This document shows positions 10,903 through 19,886 of a stretch of DNA of 25,548 nucleotides, piece by piece. Within the stretch, counting starts at the first letter, position 1; each line of letters starts with the position of its first letter. The position numbers and the translations under genes were made by a program. The DNA is from a virus, in IMG/VR virus record IMGVR_UViG_3300050821_002584, positions 1 to 25,548 of that record. One strand, written 5' to 3'. The notes beneath the pieces were generated by a model. That model searched no databases. It was not told where the DNA came from and saw only the letters and a list, made by a program, of their open reading frames with translations.

Positions 10903-11148
10903 ATGAAATATTTAATGAAATTGTCTGTCATTTTTATGACATGCGTTTGTTTAAGCATCACCTATGCATCAGTTAATTTAGATAATGAATTTATATCAGA
11001 TGATGATGAGGTAGACTATGAAAGCTCTAGTGTACAAACTTCATTACCTGAAACTGAGACACGTGAAAAGTCTGAATACGATGTTGATATGAGACCATAT
11101 GTGGCTTTCAAATATACATCTAGTAGGACTAAAATTGAGAGAAAGTGA
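10903..11148 (+). CDS. Small secreted protein, 81 aa
   Basis: An N-terminal signal peptide is clear: MKYLMK, a hydrophobic core LSVIFMTCVCLSITYA, and a probable cleavage after Ala at about residue 22 (YAS). The mature part is very acidic (DNEFISDDDEVDYESSS...), ending with a basic Arg/Lys tail. No family is recognised. It is separate from the lipoprotein gene by about 105 nt with no good ribosome binding site, so expression strength is unclear. A hairpin terminator follows. Confidence 0.6.
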   Translation: MKYLMKLSVIFMTCVCLSITYASVNLDNEFISDDDEVDYESSSVQTSLPETETREKSEYDVDMRPYVAFKYTSSRTKIERK

Positions 11149-11152
11149 ACAT

Positions 11153-11180
11153 ATAGCCCGACACTAAAGTATCGGGCTAT
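11153..11180 (+). terminator. Hairpin terminator between convergent operons
   Basis: A perfect 9-bp stem ATAGCCCGA/TCGGGCTAT with a 10-nt loop lies between the rightward operon and the end of the leftward virion operon. The U-tract is short on the plus strand and absent on the minus strand. Confidence 0.6.
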
Positions 11181-11187
11181 TTAATGA

Positions 11188-12111
11188 TTATTGAGCACTT
11201 ACTACACAAACATATTGAATAACACTATTTAAACCTGGATCCGCTGTAAATTTAACTGTAAAAGCATTCAAAGCTGGTGTGCAAGTATTAATTGCTGCTG
11301 CACCATTAGACGCTACCTGTAAAGTTGCCGTAACAATACTGCTTGCGGTAAGTCTTGGTACAGGGACGGTATATGTTAAACCTGTTCCACCAATTCCGCT
11401 TGCTTCAACATTTGCTATAATGTTATCAACATTCTGTATGTTTGCTGCTGAAAAACCGCTATCTTGGACTGTGCCATTTACATCAGAAGCTTGCAATACA
11501 TTACCTACAACAGTCGCACCAAACACTGAAGATACGTTAGCTTTAGTGTTATCTGATACACCTTTAAATGCAGCTTGACCCAATGCGCCACCATCTTGAA
11601 CAGTCCCAGCAGTATCAGAAAAAGTAGCAACATGCCCTGCTGTTGTTGCAGCAGAAACAGATGCCAAAGTAGCTTTGGTATTATCAGAAGCTGCTTTTGC
11701 CGCTGCCGTTCCTAAAACTCCACCATCTGTTACTGTGCCAGAAGTGTCAGAGAATTTAGCAACATGATTTAATACTGTAGCTCCACTAACTGATGAAACG
11801 GTTGGTTTTGTATTATCAGATGCATTTTTAAATGCAGCTGTGCCCAAACCACCTGGTAAGTCAACATTTAGCGTGATAACTCCATTTGTATCAATGCTTA
11901 CATATAATTCAACATTGGTGGCAGTAGGCGTACCATAGTTATAAATGACTTCAATCAAATCATTTTTAACAAAAAACTGACCACCAGTGCCTTGCTTAAG
12001 ATATCCAGCAACCATGATTGCGGCTAAATTATCTTTTGTAAGCATTTTATAACTAGATGGCTGAACGCCTGCTTGACCTATTTTCACGGGTGATAATTGT
12101 AAAATTGACAT
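11188..12111 (-). CDS. Tail fibre protein with three 44-residue repeats
   Basis: The product is 307 aa. The N-terminal 90 residues (MSILQLSPVKIGQAGVQPSSYKML...) form a separate small domain. Residues 92-135, 136-179 and 180-223 are three copies of a 44-aa repeat with the skeleton AAFK..SDNTK..VSSVSGATV...V..FSDT.GTV.DGG, and a beta-rich C-terminal domain of about 80 residues ends the chain. Repeats of the FSDTxGTVxDGG kind are typical of trimeric phage fibre shafts. It is the last gene of the virion operon, a usual place for receptor-binding or side-fibre proteins. GGAGATTAAA precedes the ATG. Confidence 0.7.
   Translation of the reverse strand: MSILQLSPVKIGQAGVQPSSYKMLTKDNLAAIMVAGYLKQGTGGQFFVKNDLIEVIYNYGTPTATNVELYVSIDTNGVITLNVDLPGGLGTAAFKNASDNTKPTVSSVSGATVLNHVAKFSDTSGTVTDGGVLGTAAAKAASDNTKATLASVSAATTAGHVATFSDTAGTVQDGGALGQAAFKGVSDNTKANVSSVFGATVVGNVLQASDVNGTVQDSGFSAANIQNVDNIIANVEASGIGGTGLTYTVPVPRLTASSIVTATLQVASNGAAAINTCTPALNAFTVKFTADPGLNSVIQYVCVVSAQ
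11443..11838 (-). repeat. Three tandem 132-bp coding repeats in the fibre gene
   Basis: The repeats encode residues 92-223 of the fibre. Copy 1 and copy 2 share the most residues and copy 3 is more diverged. Equal length with no indels suggests recent or selected tandem duplication. Confidence 0.7.
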
Positions 12112-12124
12112 TTTAATCTCCTTA

Positions 12125-15100
12125 TTAGTTGTACTGTATGATGTTTAAATTCGGTAATATCAAGTTATAACTGTTAACTCCAACATAGGTTGGTGTCCAG
12201 GTCAGAGTTAGGTTGTTACTAACCAGTGGATTATACGCAACAGTAAAAGGAGATATAACCATTAATATAGGCTGTATTGCGCTAGCTTCATCGGTGTAAT
12301 ATCCAACGACAGATGCAGATATAAGTGTAGGATTAACTAAAGTTATTCGTGCTCTTATCTCAATAGGTGTAGTAACGCTCATTGTTCTCGTAATAACTTG
12401 CGATGTCACCATTATTAATGAACCGAAATTAAATGTAATAATTCCAGTTCCGGCAGGAGCTACAGAATTTAAAAATCCTGTAGCTGTAAGCTCAACCGTG
12501 TTACCTACGGCAAGAGATCCCGCTACAACTGTATTAGTTCCTACAAGCGTTTGCCATACCGAAGTTGTTACTCCACTAGGGTATGTGTCTTGGAAAACGC
12601 TTGTATTGCCTAGAACAGTAATAACTCTACCACCTAATGCTCCCAATGCATTATCAATACCACGATTGTAAGCGGTCTGCGATGTAACATCATAGGTTGT
12701 ACCATCTCCGACAGGCGTAAAGTTAAGAGGCGAGTATGCAGTTGCATTTAGACCATTAGATGATGAATGAGGCTGTATCTGTGAAAGTGTAGCGCCACCC
12801 CCAAGAGTCAAATTAAATTCCCACGAAGACACATCACAATTAACAACAACATTAGGACCGTTGACACTTAATGAGTACGTAAATCCGTTATTATTCCCTG
12901 TTATCTGAACAAACAAACCGCCAGCAGTTGAGCAAGATGCTGATATGGTAGGCGTAGTTCCGATTGGATTTAGAATTGTAGTGTAAGCGCCTGAGTTTAC
13001 AGTATTTGCTATACTCGTAACACCACCAGACAAATCCGTATTATCAAAAACTAAACCGATGTTTGTTGAAGTAAATGCGGTTGATCCAGTTACACCTAAA
13101 TTGTATATACAATCTAAGAAAACAACTTGTTCAAATATTCCTGATATAGAGGTTCCAGATCCTGTAATTGTTGCTGTTGGAACTAGAGTCGTACAACATG
13201 ATACAAAATTTAAGACTGAACCAGCTTGGAATATTGTATATATCAAATTAAAGGAAGACGCGGCAAAATTTATTCCATAGACCAAACCATTTGGGGAAGG
13301 CGTAGTATTCCAAGACGCATCTAAAACAATATTTCCCGATAAAACCACATTAGTCGAAAAAATACCTGATCCAATCGGATATATGAAAGGACTTACCGTA
13401 AAATCGCCAACTATGTTAAGTGATCCAATAATATAAATATAAACAGGAGCACTAGCCGATGCGCTTCTGCTTACAGCAAGCAATCTAGCGGCTTCATAAG
13501 TAGCCATCGGTCTATTAATATTTCCATCATTACTATCATTTCCTGAAGCAGCATTAACATATATTAATTGATTTTGATTATCACCAAGTTGAGCATCAAT
13601 ACCCGCCAAATTTCCCACCACACTGTTAGCTGTCCATTGTCCTGGAGGGCCACCGACTCTTGTATAATGAACGGGTGTAAAATATTGATTTGCTCCCATC
13701 GCATCCGCTATTGAAGTGGGAAAATAAGTTGCACCGTTTAAAAGAGTAGGAAGCGCTTCTAGTATATCAATATCAAACTTAACACTACCACCGCTTAAAC
13801 CATTGTCTAATGTTGGAGCTGAAAAATATTGCATGGATTTAGCAGTAACGTCTAATTCACCCGATCCTGTTGTTTGATAAAGAGAAGTTCCAAATATTTT
13901 GCAAGTATCTTGGAAAAATTGGAATGTATTTGCACTTGTATTTATTAAACTAAAATTCCCTATAATGGTCATATTACTTAAAGAATAGTTTGCTACATCA
14001 GTTAAAGAAATATTCCCTGATGCGCCTCCATTTATAGCACCAAACGCGTTTGATACATTGAAAGTGATTTCATTTCCAAAACCAAAATTATCCTCAATAA
14101 TAGTTATGGTTCCGGTAGGACTTCCTAGTATATTCATCGTTGTTACAGTAGATGTAACATTATCTTTCATAACAAAAACTGATAAAGGAGGAGCAAGTGA
14201 ATTAAAGTCTAAAGTTACTGTTGCAGGAAGCGATAGGCCATTAAAATTATTAAATGATATTTCACCGCCGCTTGACCAAGAAGAATGAAGTGTTACTGAT
14301 CCTGTAATATTTAATATAGCCTGATTACCATCAACAAAAATCCAAGGTTTAAGTGCAACATTAGTATCAGTATAACTACCGTCACCAAATTCTATCTTGA
14401 ATGGATTGGTTGAAGACGCTGTTGTAATGGATGCCATAGCATGAGATAAAGTAGCATAAGGTTTATCAAATGTACCTGTTCCCGTAATATCACTACCGTT
14501 TGTACCTATCCATACAATATTATCAGTTCCAGTGGTAACACTTGTTGACGCTGATAAATCTATATTTTGATTAAGAGGATTCGTTGTAATGGTAATAGAA
14601 CTATCTGAACTAGTTAATGATACGTCTCCATAAACTCCGTTAACATCTAATACACGCCTAATTAAATTCCAAGTTCCTGAAATAGTAGAATTAGTCGATA
14701 ATTTTGCTTCTAAGCATGCTCCTATATTTAAATTATCTAATGAAAAACCACTAGAATCTTGTAAATCTACTAATTGCGAAGAAGGACTATTGATTATAAT
14801 AGGTCCTTGAGATATCTGAAAAGCTTTTGCTCCTTGAGCAGGAGGAAGTTTTAAACTATATGAGCCTGCTAATGTAATTTGTATTCTTATAACATTTGGA
14901 CATGGATTAGTCAAAGTATGAACGCCGCCAGGAAAATCAGCATCCAATAAAAACAATGTTCCACCTGCTCCAAATCCTAGATTTTCAAAAGAATCTAAAC
15001 TATTTTGAACATCTGAAAGATTGTTAGCTTTTAATAAATAAGGTCCGGAAGGAATAGCACCATCTGCAACGTTTACAAAATTAAATGTTCCCATTCCTAT

Positions 15101-15487
15101 AATAGATGGCAAAGGCTCGACGAGAACATACATTGAACCTTCAAACGTATTTCCTCCACCAACACTAAAATATTGACCAACTTTTAACTGCTCTAAAGAT
15201 TGAAAATCAGGTGCTCTTTCTAACATCCACAAACCTATCGCTGAGCCAGTGGTTTGCACAACGTACAAACCATTCTGATTTGCATTTGTTTGATCTTTGA
15301 GTAAAAGTCTATCTCCAACATCAACCAATACACCGTCTACTGATAGATGACCATCTGTTAATGCTGTTAACGTTGCACCTACGCCATTATTCAGAGCACC
15401 ATTGAAATAATTACCTGGAATATTAGCTGTAGAAGCTAATCTTACAGATGTAATTTGTTGATAAATATTATATGACGTAGTTGTCAT
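12125..15487 (-). CDS. Large tailspike / receptor-binding protein, 1120 aa
   Basis: Residues 1-142 are an attachment domain (NNGVGATLTA...VDGVLVDVGDRLLLKDQTNANQNGLYVV...YVLVEPLPS) that also exists as a separate protein in the next gene upstream. Residues from about 321 (NIVWIGTNGSDITGTGTFDKPYATLSHA) and from about 639 (LIYVNAASGNDSNDGNINRPMATYEAA) both match the cap of right-handed beta-helix domains of the DUF1565/pectate-lyase-like type, followed by long Asn/Ser/Thr-rich beta repeats. The C-terminal 200 residues form a different beta domain. The shape fits a trimeric tailspike that binds, and perhaps cuts, surface polysaccharide. No catalytic residues can be named from sequence alone. Confidence 0.8.
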   Translation of the reverse strand: MTTTSYNIYQQITSVRLASTANIPGNYFNGALNNGVGATLTALTDGHLSVDGVLVDVGDRLLLKDQTNANQNGLYVVQTTGSAIGLWMLERAPDFQSLEQLKVGQYFSVGGGNTFEGSMYVLVEPLPSIIGMGTFNFVNVADGAIPSGPYLLKANNLSDVQNSLDSFENLGFGAGGTLFLLDADFPGGVHTLTNPCPNVIRIQITLAGSYSLKLPPAQGAKAFQISQGPIIINSPSSQLVDLQDSSGFSLDNLNIGACLEAKLSTNSTISGTWNLIRRVLDVNGVYGDVSLTSSDSSITITTNPLNQNIDLSASTSVTTGTDNIVWIGTNGSDITGTGTFDKPYATLSHAMASITTASSTNPFKIEFGDGSYTDTNVALKPWIFVDGNQAILNITGSVTLHSSWSSGGEISFNNFNGLSLPATVTLDFNSLAPPLSVFVMKDNVTSTVTTMNILGSPTGTITIIEDNFGFGNEITFNVSNAFGAINGGASGNISLTDVANYSLSNMTIIGNFSLINTSANTFQFFQDTCKIFGTSLYQTTGSGELDVTAKSMQYFSAPTLDNGLSGGSVKFDIDILEALPTLLNGATYFPTSIADAMGANQYFTPVHYTRVGGPPGQWTANSVVGNLAGIDAQLGDNQNQLIYVNAASGNDSNDGNINRPMATYEAARLLAVSRSASASAPVYIYIIGSLNIVGDFTVSPFIYPIGSGIFSTNVVLSGNIVLDASWNTTPSPNGLVYGINFAASSFNLIYTIFQAGSVLNFVSCCTTLVPTATITGSGTSISGIFEQVVFLDCIYNLGVTGSTAFTSTNIGLVFDNTDLSGGVTSIANTVNSGAYTTILNPIGTTPTISASCSTAGGLFVQITGNNNGFTYSLSVNGPNVVVNCDVSSWEFNLTLGGGATLSQIQPHSSSNGLNATAYSPLNFTPVGDGTTYDVTSQTAYNRGIDNALGALGGRVITVLGNTSVFQDTYPSGVTTSVWQTLVGTNTVVAGSLAVGNTVELTATGFLNSVAPAGTGIITFNFGSLIMVTSQVITRTMSVTTPIEIRARITLVNPTLISASVVGYYTDEASAIQPILMVISPFTVAYNPLVSNNLTLTWTPTYVGVNSYNLILPNLNIIQYN

Positions 15488-15512
15488 GCGTTTACCTCAT
15501 CCTTAAAAGTTA

Positions 15513-15926
15513 TTACGATTGAACAAGTGTCAATGCATCTATTCCAAAATGTGCAGGCAATGGCTCTACTAATACCCATATATTACCTGCATTAGCACTT
15601 CCAGCACCAACAGGGATAAATTGACCTGTTTTTAATTGTTCAATGTTTTGGAAATCACCAGATCTTGTTAAAACCCAATTTAAACTTGTTAAAACGTAAA
15701 TTCCGTTTTCATTAGCATTGGTTTGCGCTGTTAATAAAACTCGATCATTAAGTTGCACAGCAACACCGTCAATAGTTAATGTTGCGGGAGATGCAGCCGA
15801 TAAAGTTGCTCCAACACCATTATTTAATGGCCCATTCAAATAAATGCCTGATAAGTTTGTTACTCTTACCACTCTTACAGAAGTTAACTGTTGGAAAATG
15901 TTGTATTGCGAAGTTTGAACCGTCAT
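15513..15926 (-). CDS. Stand-alone copy of the tailspike attachment domain
   Basis: The product is 137 aa from ATG 15926 (AAGGA 9 nt upstream; the frame is open to 15944 without a good site). It aligns along its whole length with residues 1-142 of the tailspike: SQYNIFQQLTSVRV, LNNGVGATLSA, IDGVAVQLNDRVLLTAQTNANENGIYVL, FQNIEQLKTGQFIPVGAG, and WVLVEPLPA. This domain is a recurring phage tail module. As a separate protein it may form the adaptor to which fibres bind. It arose by duplication of the tailspike N terminus, or the tailspike arose by fusion to it. Confidence 0.75.
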   Translation of the reverse strand: MTVQTSQYNIFQQLTSVRVVRVTNLSGIYLNGPLNNGVGATLSAASPATLTIDGVAVQLNDRVLLTAQTNANENGIYVLTSLNWVLTRSGDFQNIEQLKTGQFIPVGAGSANAGNIWVLVEPLPAHFGIDALTLVQS

Positions 15927-15958
15927 TTCAATATTCCTTATCAAATGTTAATAAATTG

Positions 15959-16261
15959 TTAACTACCCCAAACTAATCCTGATGCTGTCGTGCCAACAGA
16001 ATTAATTCTTATAGAGTAGATATGATGCCATATTCCGGCTAATACGTTGGTTAAAACTTGAGTGGTTCCATCCCATTTCACATATGAAATATTACCAGTT
16101 GTGCCAACGTATAAGCGTGATGCAAATTCAACGTGGCCACCCACACCATAATCTGTATCTAAAGTTACATTTCCACTACGAACAGGAGCGCCCAAAAGCC
16201 TTGCCATTCCTGTATACAAATTGGGATCTAAAGGTGGTGTTAAAACTATTTGTTGTGCCAT
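15959..16261 (-). CDS. Small tail protein, possibly spike-base type
   Basis: The product is 100 aa with the beta pattern LYVGTTGNISYVKWDGTTQVLTNVLAGIWHHIYSIRINSVGTTASGLVWGS. The GTTG...V..WDG......V..G.......I...GTTA.G.V.G pattern resembles the small 'spike base' proteins of the Rcc01079 type found in tail gene clusters. Its position between the collar-fibre and tailspike genes fits a small virion adaptor. The assignment is tentative. TTAGGAGCTAAT precedes the ATG. Confidence 0.55.
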   Translation of the reverse strand: MAQQIVLTPPLDPNLYTGMARLLGAPVRSGNVTLDTDYGVGGHVEFASRLYVGTTGNISYVKWDGTTQVLTNVLAGIWHHIYSIRINSVGTTASGLVWGS

Positions 16262-16269
16262 ATTAGCTC

Positions 16270-17853
16270 CTAAAGCTTAATAATCATGTTGTAATATGTT
16301 GTAGGCTGATCAATACCAAATGGTGCACTTGTTCCTGGTCCATCCTCACTATTTCTAACAACATTTCCTGCACCAGCACCGTTACCTTTTACTACTGCAT
16401 CCACTAATCCAACACCGCTATTTGCATTAATAATTACTTGATGCTTATGGGGTGGTAAATTTGTAGCTAATAAAGTAGCAGTATGAGCACCAAAATGATG
16501 TCCTAATGCATTAGATTCTGTCCCTCTATTTGCTGGCACGCTATCAGTCATAACAGGTAATTTTAATCTATTATGATCATTCCAATTAGACAAGGCTGTT
16601 CCAGATTTAGCAATTGGAGCACCTGTGTTATCAAATAAAGGACAATCGGCGGCTACTGTATTATCAAATAATAATTGATACAAAAGCCAAGCATCTGGTT
16701 TTGCTCGGGTTGTAGCCCCCGAAGAAGAATCACCTATAGTTCCGTCATTAAGAGGAATCCAACCAGCTTGACGATTCATTAGATTATTATTAGAAAATCC
16801 ATTAGCTGATATTCTAATATCGCCTGTTCTTGGTGTTTCTGCTTGCGCTTCAATTTCTTCTACTGATTCAAAATCAGTGAGTGGGACAATAGTACCCGGA
16901 TAACATGCTACTTTAGCAATATCAATACTTGTGTTTTGATTGATAGGTAATGATATTTCTAAATATGTACCATCGTCCTGAGAGTTACCCGGAGTTTGCC
17001 CGGCTACGACAGGAAGCGCAATGAATAAAGAATATTCTGTCCAAACATTTGTCAAGTTAAATGGAACATCCACTGTTCTCACGGAGGGTGATGGTGTTCC
17101 TCCAGTACCAAAATACTGTAATGCACGAACATTTATTGTGTTAGCGCCTGAATTGCATCGTGCTCTGAACTTAACAGAAAAAGTTTGACCTGCCATAGTC
17201 GCAACAAAAGGAGCTAATGGTATTCTATAACCTTTTGTTAGCTCTGCTACTGGATTATTAGAACATGAATAATTCACATAATAAGGAGTTACGTAATCCG
17301 AACCAAATGGATTTAATCCAAAAGGTGTAAATGGGTTAAAAGTAATAGTATCTACAGCGCCAAGTGTACCAGTATGGAAAAATGTCATATCTGGAAACTC
17401 TAAATTACTATGAGCACTAGGAGATAAAAAAGTATTATCTGCTATTGGATTTGTAGAAGTTGCACCAATATTATTAATAAATGAATTATTAACTATAAGG
17501 TTCTTAATAGGTAGAGCTGTTGTGCCACCACCTCCACCGCCTCCACCACCAGCAATAGGATAATCTTGTACGTTAAATATTGGATTACCATTAGAATCAA
17601 ATACGTCTAAAAAGTATAAGTCCTGTGGTTGAGTGCTGTCTATACGCCAATAAAAAGGCCCTGCCGTACCATTTTCTGCAAATACAACTGGATTAGGATA
17701 AGGATTAGTTCCAGTTGGATCTTGGAAAACTTGCTTATCTAATGCAGGATTTAAACTACTTTTAACCTGCATAGTTCCGCCAGCTAACGGCCTTCCGGCA
17801 TTATCTGCAAAATACCATTTAGGTATGGGAGCTAATACATATGATATTGTCAT
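16270..17853 (-). CDS. Tail fibre with C-terminal tail-collar domain
   Basis: The product is 527 aa. The N-terminal domain (about 1-100: YVLAPIPKWYFADNAGRPLAGGTMQVKSS...GPFYWRIDS) resembles virion-attachment domains of phage fibres. A run of nine glycines (about 102-110) forms a flexible linker. A middle beta domain follows, then a C-terminal part with GWIPLNDGTIGDSSSGAT, AWLLYQLLFDN and LPPHKHQVI...QPTTYYNMIIKL, the pattern of the phage tail collar domain. It probably forms a short fibre or collar at the tail tip. It starts in an overlap with the stop of the preceding ejection protein gene. Confidence 0.75.
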   Translation of the reverse strand: MTISYVLAPIPKWYFADNAGRPLAGGTMQVKSSLNPALDKQVFQDPTGTNPYPNPVVFAENGTAGPFYWRIDSTQPQDLYFLDVFDSNGNPIFNVQDYPIAGGGGGGGGGTTALPIKNLIVNNSFINNIGATSTNPIADNTFLSPSAHSNLEFPDMTFFHTGTLGAVDTITFNPFTPFGLNPFGSDYVTPYYVNYSCSNNPVAELTKGYRIPLAPFVATMAGQTFSVKFRARCNSGANTINVRALQYFGTGGTPSPSVRTVDVPFNLTNVWTEYSLFIALPVVAGQTPGNSQDDGTYLEISLPINQNTSIDIAKVACYPGTIVPLTDFESVEEIEAQAETPRTGDIRISANGFSNNNLMNRQAGWIPLNDGTIGDSSSGATTRAKPDAWLLYQLLFDNTVAADCPLFDNTGAPIAKSGTALSNWNDHNRLKLPVMTDSVPANRGTESNALGHHFGAHTATLLATNLPPHKHQVIINANSGVGLVDAVVKGNGAGAGNVVRNSEDGPGTSAPFGIDQPTTYYNMIIKL

Positions 17854-19886
17854 TCTTTCTTACCCTCGGCTGATTTGGCTTTGGCTCTTTTTTTCAAAAT
17901 AGCATTAACTGTTTTTTCTCTAAATTTAGGAGAAGTTAATGCATTTACTATAGGTCTAGATATTAAACCAGGAGCTGCAACGCCAGCAATTGCTCCAGGT
18001 AAACCACCTAATAATCCACCTGCATAACTCGATCCAGCATGAGCCATTAAAGATGGAAGAAGATCTAAAGCTTGTTGACCAGTAGGAGGATTTTTAAGAA
18101 TATCAACTCCTTTAATGTTCATTTTATAAAGTTTAGAGAAGTTTAGCAACTCATTGCGCAAACTTTCTTCAGGAATAAGAGCTTTAAACTGTCTTTTTCC
18201 TAAATTTTTTATTAAACTATTAAGCTTGTTGGGATCTAAATTACCTTCGTTATCTAGGGCGCGTGAAAAATATGAATATCCTATTAGCTTTTGTTCTTTG
18301 TCCGGTAGTTTGCTGGTTAATTTTGACAATTTATTGCTACGATCAGTAGATCTTGATGTTTTCAAGAAGTCAGCAACAATCATATCAGCATCTTTTTGAC
18401 CTGAAATATGCTTGTATATATCTCTGTCTAAAAATGGCGAGAAATGTTTCTTGTAATTTTCTTCTGCTGTCTTGTAAGCATTCTTTACTGTTTCATTTCC
18501 TGAAGATTCTATAGACTTTTCTATGTCTGATTTCAAAGATTTTGCTAGATTACCATAAACACTAGCTAGTCCTCTTTGAGCAGGATCAGGTGACTGCTTA
18601 GCTTTTTCAGCATATCCATTTAACTTACCTTTTAAAAGATTAGCTTCTTTTAAGGTAATTTTTGGTTTTTTAACAATAGGTTTCCCCGTAATAACATCAG
18701 ATCTTGATGTTTTCTTAGGAATATAATTTTCTACTTTTCTAAGTATCTTAGCTACATCTGGCTCAGTTTTTAATATACCGGATGATTCAATAGCATCTTT
18801 ATAAGATTTTGCTGTTTGTGAAAACGAAGATAAATCAGGATTTACTCCATGTTTTAATGCTAATTCGTCAACAGCATCATAAAGAGATCTTTTTTCTTTT
18901 TGATGAGCATTAAATTGTTTTACTAATGTGTCTGAAACCTGTTGAGTAACATTTTCTGGATTATTTTCACCTAATAATTTATTTAATACACCTTTTCCTC
19001 TATTTACAACCTCACCTGCTGATTCTTGCATTTTTTGAGTAACACCAGACAAAGGAACTTTAGATAATACATTTTCATATTGTTTAGCTAAAAAAGGATT
19101 TTCCAATACGTTTCCTAGTGATGTAGGTGTTCCTTCAGCGGCTTTCAAATTTGACAACAGTTGCTCTTCAGATAAATTTTTAGCAGGAAACATTTTGGCT
19201 GCAATATTAGTAGGTCTTAAAGCTTCTTTTACTAATGGAGCAGCTTTATTGATACCTTGGCCAATAGCTGTACCTGCACCACCTAATAATGCTCCAGTTC
19301 CTTGATTCTCAGGAGATATAGTTGCTCCTGCTAATGCTCCCTTTCCAATATCTTCCGCTGCGCCAATAATTTTATTAATATTCTTAGAAGATTTACCTAA
19401 CATTTTGCTTACTTCAAGAATAGCATTTCCAACTTTTGGAATATGTTCTAATGACTTCAACACTTGGCTACCACCAACCATTGATCCGCCGAGCTGACCT
19501 AATGATGAAGCTAAACCATGGGGTACTAAATCAATTTCTTTAGCCATTGGTACATTTACACCAGGAACCAAATTAGCACCTTTAGCTAATATATTTCTAG
19601 TTCCAGCACCAACGTTAGCTAGACCTTGTCCTGCTCCAGCTCCTACATTTAAAGCTTGTCTTCCGATGTCTTCAACAGGTTCATTTATATATTTTTGAGC
19701 TATTCCTCCAGCTTTTTGAAGTAAGGATTCACCTTGGTTTTCTTCTGAAGATAATCCTATTTTATTATAAAACTCATCTTTTGGAATATCAGAATAGAAT
19801 TTAGCATGAAATTTATCAGCAAATTCTTGATCATTCATATCATTATATTGTGGGTATTTCTGCCTGATTTCATTTAATGATGGCAT
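17850..19886 (-). CDS. DNA ejection (internal virion) protein, 678 aa
   Basis: The N terminus NEIRQKYPQYNDMNDQEFADKFHAKFYSDIPKDEFYNKIGL (4-45) is a motif at the start of many podovirus internal virion proteins. A Gly/Ala-rich hydrophobic region (about 75-230) could insert in or cross membranes, followed by a long Lys/Glu-rich helical region and a Gly/Pro-rich C-terminal hydrophobic stretch before a basic tail. It stands where P22 has gp16, and is probably ejected with DNA to help form the channel through the cell envelope. It is directly linked to the neighbouring ejection gene (ATAATG). Confidence 0.75.
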   Translation of the reverse strand: MPSLNEIRQKYPQYNDMNDQEFADKFHAKFYSDIPKDEFYNKIGLSSEENQGESLLQKAGGIAQKYINEPVEDIGRQALNVGAGAGQGLANVGAGTRNILAKGANLVPGVNVPMAKEIDLVPHGLASSLGQLGGSMVGGSQVLKSLEHIPKVGNAILEVSKMLGKSSKNINKIIGAAEDIGKGALAGATISPENQGTGALLGGAGTAIGQGINKAAPLVKEALRPTNIAAKMFPAKNLSEEQLLSNLKAAEGTPTSLGNVLENPFLAKQYENVLSKVPLSGVTQKMQESAGEVVNRGKGVLNKLLGENNPENVTQQVSDTLVKQFNAHQKEKRSLYDAVDELALKHGVNPDLSSFSQTAKSYKDAIESSGILKTEPDVAKILRKVENYIPKKTSRSDVITGKPIVKKPKITLKEANLLKGKLNGYAEKAKQSPDPAQRGLASVYGNLAKSLKSDIEKSIESSGNETVKNAYKTAEENYKKHFSPFLDRDIYKHISGQKDADMIVADFLKTSRSTDRSNKLSKLTSKLPDKEQKLIGYSYFSRALDNEGNLDPNKLNSLIKNLGKRQFKALIPEESLRNELLNFSKLYKMNIKGVDILKNPPTGQQALDLLPSLMAHAGSSYAGGLLGGLPGAIAGVAAPGLISRPIVNALTSPKFREKTVNAILKKRAKAKSAEGKKE

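Noticed and set aside
11279-11578. Plus-strand frame inside the tail fibre gene
   Set aside because: It is antisense to the repeat-bearing fibre gene, lacks a ribosome binding site and follows the repeat period of the real gene.
13059-14288. Two plus-strand frames within the tailspike gene
   Set aside because: They are shadows of a long beta-rich gene on the other strand with no ribosome binding sites.
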